Assembly: GCA_012295275.1 (NCBI GenBank)
Contig: CM022675.1
Coordinates: 1,907,233-1,932,232 of the forward strand
Source: Chrysomallon squamiferum
Lineage: Eukaryota; Mollusca; Gastropoda; Neomphalida; Peltospiridae
Length of the DNA: 25,000 bases
Reading direction: 5' to 3'
Below the pieces are notes generated by a model, which saw only the letters and a list, made by a program, of their open reading frames with translations, was not told where the DNA came from and ran no database searches. Each line of letters starts with the position of its first letter. Position 1 is the first letter of the stretch. The translations under genes were made by a program, and so were the position numbers. Positions 10,386-21,444 of the stretch are shown here, in pieces.

Positions 10386-11020
10386 GTTATATAAAATACG
10401 ACTTCGCTTTTTAAGCCATTCACATCGAAATGTATGCACGAACAAAAATAGAGTTAATGGAAAATCAATGTACTGTATATTAAACAGTAACTGTCAGTTT
10501 TGTTGATGTTAATACGCTGTAGAAAATAAATATTGTGTGTATGTTTGTGTTTGTGTGCATGTTTTTTGTTGTTGTTTTTTCTTCTTCTTCTTTCTAATTT
10601 TTTCTTTTTCTTTCCTTTTTTCACTCTGAGTGGACATTAGCAGCATGTTGAAGTCAAATTCGAGGCGTTACATATGCAAATTTATCATTCTTCTTCTTCT
10701 TCTTCTTCCTCATATTATTATTATTATTATTATTATTATTACGTATTTCGTATTAAAACGAAACATTAACAGTTATCATGATAACAAAATTAATACAAAT
10801 AAGTTACACGAACAGATATATTGACTCGAAGCTAAAAGCAGAGAAAAAAGTGCGTTAACACAAACAAAATATCATACAAGTAAATACACAGCAAATACAA
10901 AAATAACTAATTAAAATATCAAATTATACGAAACGACAATGAGGTAGAGAAAGAAACATCTGCAGGGAGAAACAGAACGAGAGAGACACACAAAGATAGA
11001 TTATCTGTTTTTATTATTTA

Positions 11021-11055
<35 letters not shown>

Positions 11056-11095
11056 CAACAAACATTGTATATATGCATGTACGTAAATAAATAAA
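10386..11095. other. Noncoding stretch with CTT, TTA and CA microsatellites
   Basis: CTT runs at about 10578-10592 and 10685-10708, a (TTA)n run at about 10714-10741, and a (CA)n run at about 11026-11054. No exon is supported. Confidence 0.55.
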
Positions 11096-11109
11096 TTAAT
11101 AATTATAAT

Positions 11110-11169
11110 TAGTATTATTAGTGGTAGTAGTAGTAGTAGTAGCAGTAGAAGTAGTAGTAGTAGTTGTAC

Positions 11170-11226
<57 letters not shown>
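11110..11226. repeat. Compound (GTA)n-(TTA)n microsatellite
   Basis: GTAGTA units about 11119-11166, then about 19 perfect ATT units. The poly-Asn/poly-Thr frame on the minus strand is a translation of this tract. Confidence 0.95.
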
Positions 11227-11457
11227 TGTTATGCCACGTATAAATGTACATACAATTTATGTATGTTGCAATACTAAAAAGCAATTATTCATTGGACAGG
11301 ATGGTTTCTTTGTCCTTACCATATAAATACAGCTAAACAGATCGTGGGATGCAGTTTTATATTGTGTTCGGTGTAAGTGAGGACAAAGAAAGTGTCAAAG
11401 AAACAAGGTTTCACGTAAACTTATTTCAATGAATATGTTTGTACGCATTTGAATGCA

Positions 11458-11458
11458 T

Positions 11459-11492
<34 letters not shown>

Positions 11493-11540
11493 GCTACTAA
11501 TAATAATAATAAGAAGAAGAAGAAGAAGAAGAAGAAAAAG
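11458..11540. repeat. Compound (CTA)n-(AAT)n-(AGA)n microsatellite
   Basis: About eleven ACT units, then AAT units, then eight AGA units, ending exactly where block C copy 1 starts. Confidence 0.93.
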
Positions 11541-12365
11541 ATGATGAGAGTTTTCGGTGAATGTATAACTCTATTTTGAAGAATGTATTAAGTAAACAGT
11601 AAACAGATTCGCCAACCTGCAGTAGCATAAAAAACGCAATTAATGCGTCAAAGCACTGAGCCGTGACGACTGAAATCTGCCTTGTTACTCATCAGCAGAG
11701 ATCTGTGTTAGTTTTGTCTCTTTTTAAATGTAGTCCACAAACATGTCTGCCATATTGTTCCAGCTCGAAACCGAGTTTTGTTATAGTAAATTAATTCACA
11801 GTTTTCTACTTATCTGACCATTTATAGACACTGCTGCTACTATTACTGCTACTACCACTACTACTACTACTGATACTAACACTAATGCTAACACTAAGAT
11901 TCATTTATTCCAGTGAATATATGATAATACATACTTATCCAAAATGTCTTTTGTTCTTGTTTTCTTTCTTAAAGTCCAGAGTAAGAATGTTACAATGACA
12001 TAAATTAATACACAGACTTCTCTGAGAGCTTCCAGACATTTCATGTAAAGAGTCAATTAACAACACAACAATAAATAAATTAGATCTTCTGATGTTTGTA
12101 TTTTCAGACGAATGGTGTATGCAGAGTACAGATCAAAGAATTAATACTTGAATGTATCTGTTCACTTGTAATCTGTGTTTAGTGGTATTATTTTAATTAG
12201 AAAAGTTTATTATTGATTAATTTATTTTTTATTCATTCTTTTAATTCGATGAACAATAAAACATAATTGCCTAACATAGAGGAAATATAAAAAAGGATCA
12301 GTACAACAAAAATAGTTTATGTATTCTCTTCTCCTCTATTCTATTTTATTCTACGAATAATTAAT
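11541..12365. repeat. Duplicated block C, copy 1 (contains a family A relic)
   Basis: It aligns with 12931-14055 in the same orientation. 'ttttcggtgaatgtataactc', 'tgacgactgaaatctgcc', 'aaatgtagtccacaaacatg' and 'attcgatgaacaataaaac' are shared nearly base for base. Within it, 'ctctgagagcttccagacatt' (about 12018) and 'attttcagacgaatggtgta' correspond to family A core landmarks, with a deletion between them. Confidence 0.88.
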
Positions 12366-12930
12366 TTATTTATTTATTTATTTTAATTTATTTTATTTTG
12401 TTTTCGTTACCTGAGAGGTTATGTTAATCATGCCAGACAATATGCAATAGTAGCAGTAATAATAGTAACAGTAGTTGTAATGGTAACGGCAATATGAATA
12501 AACCATTAAAATAATAATAACCGAAATAAATCAAACGAAAAAATTAATCATAGTGTCTGTGTGTTTCTGTTTCTGTTTGTGTTTGTGTGTATATGTACAC
12601 ACACTCACATAAACTAAACTATGATTTATTTTATTGTTGTTATTGCTATTATTGTTGTCATTAAGATTAGTAGTAGTAGTAGTGGTAGTACTTTTATTAT
12701 TATTATTATTAGAAGTAGAAGTATTATTATTATTAGTAGTAGTAGTAGAAATAACAGTAGTTGTGGCAGAGGCATCAACATTAATAATCGTGCTAACTGA
12801 AATAGTAGTTTACTTTTATATTAACACAAAGTAATATTGAAATTACAAATGAGTGAAATATTTTATTGTCATCTTTACTATTTGTTTTTATTAGTATTAT
12901 TACTGTTCCAGGATTTTTATCCGTTTAAAG
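12366..12930. other. Spacer between the block C copies
   Basis: Contains GTA/TTA triplet repeats at about 12668-12755 that produce a hydrophobic Leu/Val frame on the plus strand. No gene is called. Confidence 0.55.
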
Positions 12931-13796
12931 ATGATGAGACTTTTCGGTGAATGTATAACTCTCTTTTGAAGAATGTACTAAGTAAAGAGTAAACAGATTT
13001 GAAATTTCTTAAAGTCGCCAACCTGTAACAGCATAAAAAACACCAGCAACGCTCAGAGCACTGAGCTGTGACGACTGAAATCTGCCTTGTTACTCATCAG
13101 CAGACATCTGTGTTAGTTTTGTCTCTTTTTAAATGTAGTCCACAAACATGTCTGCCATATTGTTCCAGCTCGAAACCGATTTGTCTTATAGTAAATTAAT
13201 TCACAGTTTTCTGCTTATTTAATACTGAATAATATATACACACTGCTGCTACCATTACTTCTACTACTACTACCACTCCTACCACAACTACTGCTGATAC
13301 TAACACTAATGCTAATACTAAGATTCATTTTGGACCAGTGAATATATGGTAATATATACTTCTCTATAACTTCTTTTCTCATTGTATTTTTTTCCTTCTA
13401 AAAGCACAGAGTAAAAATGATACAGAGACATAAGTTAATAAACACACTGTCTCTGAGAGCTTCCAGACATTTCATGTAAAGTGTCAGTTAACAACCCGAC
13501 AATAAATAAAGTTTTATCATAATTAGATTTTCTCATGTTTGATTACAGAGTAAAGAAAACACATCTTATCGTAGCGGGGATTACGAGATGACACGAAATT
13601 GTATTTTCAGACGAATGGTGTAAACAGTCAATTAACATCACAGTACACAACAAAGAATTAATACTTGAATGTATCTGTTAACATGTAATCTTTGTTTTGT
13701 GAGATTATTTCAACTAGAAAAGTTTATTATTTATTAATTTATTTTTTATTCATTCTTTCAGCCAGATTAGTCACCTGAAGTAATATATGTTCTTAC

Positions 13797-13828
<32 letters not shown>

Positions 13829-13838
13829 ATTATTATTA

Positions 13839-13883
<45 letters not shown>

Positions 13884-14055
13884 GTTATTATATTCTTATT
13901 ATTTTATTTTATTTTTATTTTTGTTGCATTTGTTACTTTTAATTCGATGAACAATAAAACATAATTTGCCTAACACAGAGGAAATATAAAAAAGGATCAG
14001 TACAACAAAAATAGTTTATTTATTCTCTTCTCCACTATTCTATTTTATTCTACTT
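12931..14055. repeat. Duplicated block C, copy 2 (contains a fuller family A relic)
   Basis: Offset about 1390 bp from copy 1 at its left end and about 1.7 kb at its right end. The difference comes from added sequence at about 13500-13620 and a (TTA)n tract at about 13797-13905. The family A-like part (13455-13730) keeps 'gacacgaaattgtattttcag', which copy 1 has mostly lost. Confidence 0.88.
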
Positions 14056-14105
14056 TAGCTTAGTGTAAGTTTGCCTGTGCTATTTATATATTTAGACTAG
14101 TATTA

Positions 14106-14119
14106 CTCTCTCTCTCTTG

Positions 14120-14177
<58 letters not shown>
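14106..14177. repeat. (CT)n microsatellite
   Basis: A perfect TC run of about 49 bp from about 14129, preceded by imperfect CT units. Confidence 0.95.
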
Positions 14178-14178
<1 letters not shown>

Positions 14179-14504
14179 ATTATTATGACAAACACTTCTG
14201 AGCAGTTTTTATGTGTCTCATGGACGTACTAAAATATAGTGATGTATTCGTTTGTATCGAGTTTGTCATTAAAGCTGATGTAAATAAAATCAAAGTACAT
14301 CTATGCATCTATCTACTTCTATATATTTCTGTTTTCTGTGTGTCTATCTATATCTATTTCAGTATATTCTATTCCATTTCTGTTTAGTTTAGTTAGCGTT
14401 ATTTTTTATTATTTTCAATTCATTTTATTATCATATTTTAATACTCTATAATACTTTTCGTGATTAAATAATTTATTTATTTATTTATTTAGTTAGTTAT
14501 TTAT
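14178..14504. other. Noncoding AT-rich stretch
   Basis: TATC-type and ATTT-type short repeats only. No supported gene. Confidence 0.5.
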
Positions 14505-14763
14505 TTTTAAGACACAAGTTGATATTTGTAACTGTGTTTAAGAAAATATTAAGAAAAGAGACTAAAACATCGTCCTCAGATTGACTAAACTCATCCAGGC
14601 GTTACGAGAGTAAGTCTTACATTTGTGTGTAGATAATAATACATGGAATCTTGTAGTTTTTGTCAGACATACAAACAGTTTTATCTCGAGACATCTCGCG
14701 TCTACTGCTCTAAGAAAATGCTTCACTGGTCGTGTATGGCTTGCTGTTTGTTGGCTTCTGTTC

Positions 14764-14768
<5 letters not shown>
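14505..14768. repeat. Repeat block B, copy 2
   Basis: Diverged copy of 4160-4445 with the same order of landmarks. As with copy 1, a family A core follows about 0.7 kb downstream, so both belong to one larger duplicated segment. Confidence 0.8.

Positions 14769-14828
<60 letters not shown>
14769..14828. repeat. (GT)n microsatellite, 30 units
   Basis: A perfect 60-bp GT run. Open frames crossing it encode Cys-Val repeats and are not genes. Confidence 0.97.
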
Positions 14829-14831
<3 letters not shown>

Positions 14832-15156
14832 AATTTTGTTATTGCATTAATATTTTACGACAAAAGCAGCTGATATTTTGTGAGTGAAATATTAAAACTG
14901 TTTTGAAGAAAGTATTAAGAAAACTAGTTTGACAACATTTGACTAGATTGTTGTAGTGAACTAATATAAACACACTTGCGATGCCTCACTGCTCATCTAC
15001 ACTATTATACGTCTTCCACGCTGTGTTTTTCACTCGCTTGTTGTATATTATCTGATACATTAATGTTTTTCTTTTATTAGTCTTTTTCAGTCTGGATTTT
15101 TTTAACTTAAATATAATTATGTGCGCGACTTTATGTATGTATGTCTGTGAGTTTGT

Positions 15157-15226
15157 GATAATAATAATAATAATAACAATAATAATAATAATATTAGTAA
15201 TAATAACAATAATAATAAAAACACTT
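15157..15226. repeat. (AAT)n microsatellite with AAC variants
   Basis: Imperfect AAT units ending just before a family A core. Confidence 0.9.
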
Positions 15227-15236
15227 TTTCTGCGCA

Positions 15237-15555
15237 GATTATGACAGCTTTCAGACACTGCACTGAATGACTTTGAATATACATTACGACATTAAATTAA
15301 GCTTGATGCTATCTATGTTCTGACGTATATACTTATTATATCTACGGGTGTTAGGGTGTGACACAAAGTTGTATTTTCAGATGAATCGTGTATACGCTAT
15401 TCAGAATAAAAAGTTAGTTTTTTTTTATATATCTCTCAGCCAGTGACCTTTGTTATACTTTTATGTCTTTTACAAGGGCAGCTTAACTTACTATAAAATA
15501 ATTGTATACGTTTCTACAGCTGCCTTACACAAAATATTTACTTACATTTTTTTTT
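15237..15555. repeat. Family A repeat, copy 5
   Basis: 'gacagctttcagacactgca' through 'ctctcagccagtgacctttg' and 'ctacagctgc' follow the core order. It lies about 7.2 kb from copy 4, and its downstream flank (to about 15900) resembles that of copy 4. Confidence 0.82.
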
Positions 15556-16035
15556 TTTTAAACCTGTTTATAATCATGTCTTAGAAGTGAAAATTATTAA
15601 GGTAAACACGATTCTGCAGTCTGTTTTAACACAGAGGCGTACATAAATATAATACACAGATGCACACAGACACACACACACATATATATATCTTGCATAT
15701 ATCTATACTCACAGACACATACGCATGCATGCACACATACATTCATACACACATAAATACATGTCAGAATTTTGTTGTTCAGTCCATGTTCGATAAATGT
15801 CTATCTACCGATATGTCTGTCTCAGCATCTGTCTGTCTGTCAATAGCTCTATGTATCCCTATTTATCTCTTTATCTCTATATATATCTATAAGACTTAAA
15901 TAAATAAATAAATAATCATCTTATATCTCTAGGCTTTCGACAAAACATATATATATATGTATATAGATATATATATATATATATGTGTGTGTATATATAT
16001 ATACACATAGATAGATAGATAGACTGATAGATAGA
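15556..16035. repeat. Family A flank and CA-, TA- and GATA-rich tracts
   Basis: Shares 'gtgaaaattatta' and 'atgtcagaattttgttgt' with 8380-8560. (AAAT)n at about 15897-15915, (TA)n at about 15946-16000 and (GATA)n at about 16006-16040 follow. Confidence 0.7.
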
Positions 16036-16339
16036 TAGATGTTTTTAATTGGTATCTAAGCGCAGAGTGTGTCAGAACCATAATTCAGTTCCTATATTGT
16101 TATTGCTGTTTATAGCGTTGTTTATATGACTTATATCAGAATGTAAAGAAGAAGAAGAAAGAGAAGAGATATATGAAATGTTTCGGTGACACTAGTGATG
16201 CGCTTCACACATGATTTAAATGCAAAGACATTTTTACTTTTTTTTTCTTTTCATTACGTTAGTATATTTCTTTCCAAACAGATCACACAGTGTAAGAGAG
16301 GAAAACGGTTTACTTGCAGTGTTACAATAAACAAGGTAC

Positions 16340-17060
16340 GTGCAGTTCATCTTTCTATATATATGTACGTTTATTACTTCGGTGAATGTATGTGCACAGT
16401 TTCTATGTATTTTATGTATGGTACGTTAATAAGTGTATGTGGATATTTGCATATATGTGTATATATGCTATATCAATAAATGTATGTACACTTTCTATAT
16501 ATGTGTATGTATGCTACGTCAGTAAATGCATATGGACACTTACAATGTATTTGTAAGTATCCTACTTCAAAAATGTGTATTCCTTCTGTACATTTGTATG
16601 CATATTACTACTTAAAATAAATGTGTACGCTTTCTATATACTTGTACAGGAACAAATATATGTGTCTGCGGGCGTACATTTGTATGTACGTTTATTCAGT
16701 GAATGCGTGCTTACATGTCTAGATTCATTACTTCAGTAAATGTGCATGTTTGACTTCTTTACATTTCCAGGAAGATCAGTTTTCATATCTCTACGCTTTA
16801 TTTATATGTTAGCACGTTATTTCAGTGGACAATTATACTCACTTTTCTATACATTAGAACGCATTTTACTTCAATAAATTTGTTTCATCCTTTGTCTCTA
16901 AATTTGTATTATAAAGTCTTTAGTGTCAACTTTCTGTAAATATGCACGCACATTACTTCAGTCAATGTAATTTGTAAAACTACGTTCGTGTTCACTTTCT
17001 GTAAATACATATGTACATTAATTCAGTCAATCTGTTTGTACAGTTTCAGGACGTGCGTAT
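16340..17060. repeat. Degenerate minisatellite, about 47-bp unit
   Basis: 'acttcagtaaatg'-like cores occur at about 16375, 16422, 16470, 16515, 16563 and 16611, then at wider and less regular spacing (16694, 16731, 16867, 16953, 17021). Between cores are 'ctttctatatatgtgtatgta'-like segments. A 97-codon plus frame (16186-16479) partly overlaps it and is not called. Confidence 0.7.
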
Positions 17061-17800
17061 ACAAGGACATCTGTAAATGTATATGTTATAGTGTAATCAT
17101 AAATGTGTCTGTTATAGTGTAATGATATTGTCACGTTACTATATATTCATGCAGTGCATTCAAGATCATCTGATTCTTTTTCATCGGATTTAAACTCATT
17201 TATGGGTTCTTTTTTATCTCATGAAACAGCAAACGTATCCAAATCATCTTCAAAGCTATTTTAAAGACTAACTATCAGATCATAAGACATCAATGAGGAG
17301 CTCTGTTAACTTTGATTTCTCGATTGGTCCATACACTCACCACTGCAACTCGGCTTGTTTAACTTGACCAGTGACTGTACCAGCTATTACATAGCAATCA
17401 AATTAGAACATTCGTTAAGGGGTCAGTTTGCGCAAATTCCCCAGATTTGTGTGTACTATTTTTTGTTTATGAATGTATGTTTGTAAGTACGTATGTATTA
17501 ATACATATTGGTGGGTAGAAAACATAAATTTATAATACTACGATGTTAAGAAAAAGTATGTTTCATAACAGTTAATGATTGTGTTAATACTCTATTGTTT
17601 TATGACGTATCTTTGATTATCACAAAGCACCTATATATGACGGATACACACAGACACACAGACATACACACAATACTATTCATAAAATATAACATCATAG
17701 GTATTTATTTATTTATTTATTTTTTTTTTATTATTTTTTTTTTTAAATTTATTAATTTGTTTGTTTCTTTGTTTCTTTGTTTATTTATTTAATCTTCTTT
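17061..17800 (+). other. Upstream region of the SRCR gene, ending in a probable 5' UTR intron
   Basis: A pyrimidine-rich tract (17704-17800) leads into TTCTTTTCAG ending at 17804, twelve bases before the start codon. This looks like an acceptor, which would put a noncoding first exon and the promoter further upstream. I cannot place either. Confidence 0.4.
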
Positions 17801-17816
17801 TCAGTATAAAGTAAAT

Positions 17817-17868
17817 ATGTGGATATCTTTCGTCTATCTGCTACTGCTAAGTTGTTCCATCACTCTAG
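17817..17868 (+). CDS. Exon 1: signal peptide
   Basis: Encodes MWISFVYLLLLSCSITLG (the last codon is split). It is a short hydrophobic leader with small residues at the end, typical of a secretory signal. The donor is CTAG|GTAACT, phase 1. Lack of a charged n-region is slightly unusual but acceptable. The exon begins after an acceptor at 17804, so the ATG is the first in its exon. Confidence 0.82.
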
Positions 17869-20043
17869 GTAACTTTATTTTCGTCTCTGTTTCTTTATAG
17901 AAATATTGTATGTGTTTGTTGTCACAAAAAGAAGAAGAATTTGAATATACATAGTTCAAACAGTGGAACAAAATATTTAAAAAAATACATCATTCAAATT
18001 ATAACATTAATATTTTAGAAACAATTCCTTTAAATGATGATATATATTTTTTTTGGTTTACATGGTTAAATAGTGTTAAGAACAAGACAACTTCAGTAAT
18101 TAAATACGCTATATATATATATATATATATATTTTCATCTGAACAGTGAAATCATTTTAAAAAACTATATAATTCAGATTAAAAATAGTAAAATAATGAA
18201 TAATATTTCTAAATAAATAAATAAATAAAATTTGAAACAAAAATGTTGATGACTGTATAATTTCGATATGCTGCTTTCTTTATTTCATACTGGTCAAAAC
18301 AGTTGTCAAGTCTACTGGTTTTCTCCACATTATTCTTCATAACGTCTATTCTCTTAAATTTTATTATTATTATTATTCCTACTACCTCTATTGGAATTTA
18401 AAGTAAAATCTGTCACATATATTTTTATTTTATTTTTTTTATTCAATAACAATTTTCAGTTATGAAAGTTATCCTATGTTAAAATGTTGTACTTGTTTAC
18501 AGGTGAAGAGTACTTCGACTGCAGACGACAGGGTCAGGATTGTGCTAATAATAAAACTTGTCAAAATGACGGCACCTGTGACTGTGGAAATGATTACACT
18601 GGCTACAACTGTGAGCTGGAGACAAGTCAGTATTCTAATTCTAATATGTCATGTGTGGGTAACTGCAATGATATCATCAAGAAAAAGCCAAGAACATATA
18701 GATAGATTTGGGGTTTTTTCTGGGTTTTTTCATATCGAGACACATACGAAATTTTTGTTTTCAGGTTTGAGTGGTTCAAGTCCATGTACCAATCAGACTG
18801 ACTCTTGTGGCTCTGATGGAGGTATCTGTTACAATGATAATGGAAACAAGGCGTGTTTCTGTCCACCTGGTTTCTATGGTGACCACTGTGAAAACAAAAG
18901 ATGTGAGTAATTAATTCTACTTAACAAAATAATACTTATTTTAATATCTTACACTGCTTTTATGTAGCAATGAAGGGTAGATGATATTCCAATTGTTTTC
19001 AGTATGCTCATTTATTATAGGTATGTAATGTATGTATGTATGAATGTGTTTGCGTGCGTTTATATTAACTTAGATTACTGTTATTTGCTATACTTTTCAC
19101 CTCCCAGTAAAGTAATGTAAAATAAATAAATAAATAACAAAAAGTATAATAGTAACATACTATTTAAGTTTTTGACAGATTTAAACTGTCTCACTAAACA
19201 CAGTCAGATTCATCATCTCATTTAAATTAATCTGAAACGAAGCTTAATATTATTATTTGATATCAAATACGCTTTCTTTCATATTGAATGGCTATTATTA
19301 TAATTAGTAGTAGTAGTAGTAGTAGTAGCAGTAGTATCATCATCAAAATCATCATCATTATTCCTGCTAACAAATACTAATCTTAATATTTTCAGATGAA
19401 GTTACCTGTCAGAAAAGTTCTATGTTGATTATTATTAATCCTTCTGGAACATTCAGTGGTGTCGTCTATGCTAAAGGTGAAAGAGACACGCCAGGGTGCA
19501 AATTCACGTCATCAGATCTACCCTCGGGAAAGCAGGGCGTGGTTATCAATGTTAAGGATACTGAATGTGGAGGGGTTACTCAGGTCAGTTCTTTTCATTA
19601 TTTTATTAATTCTGAATTTGCTTTATTTTATTTTTTAGAATTTGTTTTATTGATTTTTTCTTAATGAAATGTGTTTAAATACTTAGCTACTTCCATAAAT
19701 TGTTTAAATAAAATATGATTTAAAGTTTTTTCTATTTGTGGAATTATAATATCAGAAAAATTGTTTTTAAAAATGTTTGTTGTTATCTTTGTACAAAGTG
19801 GTATTAGACATTGACTGAACATAACTTGTGTAATTCTGACTCGTTCATAAGGTAAATGGAGGTCGAACTCGAGATGTGATCATTCAGTTCAGTGAAAAGT
19901 TTATGACAAACCTCGACACAAAAGTCTCTGTCACTTGTAGTGGAAAAAACAATGATGCCGTAACCGTGACTGTCACCAAAGTGATAACAACCAAAGAACT
20001 TGAAAGGTTAGTTATAAATATTATTATTATTACTGTTATTACG

Positions 20044-20084
<41 letters not shown>

Positions 20085-20098
20085 TATTATGATAATTA

Positions 20099-20137
<39 letters not shown>

Positions 20138-20552
20138 TTTCTTTCTTTCCTGGAATGTCTATAACTTTACTTGCAATTGTGGTTACTACTGAATTAACAT
20201 TTAAGTAAAGATGAAATTAATGCACTGAACATTCCATTTCAAGTATCAATATTTTACTTTGGGATATTACACCAAGAAAAAAGTTAATTTGTATAAGATT
20301 ATTAATACGGGTGAAAGTTTGAATATTAATTGTATATATCTGGAATACCTCTTGATGTTATTTTTCAGAGACACACACAATATCACAAACACAGTTAACT
20401 CAATAGACTCCTCGCTTGTCCAGTTCAACATCAACCTCAAAGACGGGTCTTCAGCTTCAGAATCAGCAGCTGTATCTTTAGATGAAGAACTTACATTTGA
20501 GTTTATTACAAGCAAGAACAAATTGTTGTTTCCATAGTTTCCTTCATTGTAA

Positions 20553-20635
<83 letters not shown>

Positions 20636-21306
20636 GCTGTCATTAATTAATCCTGATTTCGCGTCATCTTCGGCTTTTTTTTTTTTTTTTTTTTTTTTTC
20701 TTTTTTTGCGCTTTAGCTTTATTACTTATTTATTCATTTATTTTATTTTTGTCATTTTGTTTTTTTGTATTCTCAGACTTGACAGCAGACGTACCAGAAA
20801 AGATTGACGACATTGAACCAGGTAAAACATATATGTGTACTACATTATAACTACTGACTTTAATTATTTATTTTATGTTTCTGAATTGTTTCAGTGTTTA
20901 TTCTTGACTAAAAACTGTCGACTTTGTCATTTTCAAACTACTTTCCCATTTCCTAACAAATTCTTGCGAATTTCCGCTGAATTATTATTAATGTTTACTA
21001 TTGCATTGTGAAGTGAGTGTTCGTCTGGCTGATGGTAACACAACTAAAGAAGGTCGACTAGAAGTTTTGTACAAAGGTAAATGGAGCAGACTGTATACTG
21101 ATAGTTTAAACTTCTACAAAGCCACTACAGTTTGTAGGAATATCGGATTCAACAAGTAAATGAATTACAAACATTTCCGTATGATATCCACCAATACTAA
21201 GTATCAAAAATAACTAGGAAATAATTAACACTATGTTTATTTAAATAAATACATAAACATAGAATTAAATAAGTAAATAAATGTAATTATATATATATAT
21301 ATATAG

Positions 21307-21346
<40 letters not shown>

Positions 21347-21371
21347 AGAGAGAGAGAGAGAGATCTCTTTA

Positions 21372-21444
<73 letters not shown>

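Noticed and set aside
11096-11284. Poly-Asn/Thr frame on the minus strand, and the Leu/Val frame at 12634-12834
   Set aside because: Both are pure products of trinucleotide microsatellites.
16186-16479. 97-codon plus frame, the longest in the middle region
   Set aside because: Its second half is the 47-bp minisatellite, it has no domain or codon bias, and it lacks splice support.
3700-17800. Search for transposase, reverse transcriptase or tRNA genes within the repeat-rich region
   Set aside because: No conserved catalytic motif, long open frame, terminal repeat pair or tRNA-like cloverleaf was seen by eye.
18627-18866. 79-codon minus-strand frame and the 144-codon plus frame across exons 2-3
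   Set aside because: The minus frame is antisense to the EGF exons; the plus frame reads exon 2 in the wrong frame and through the intron before entering exon 3 in frame.
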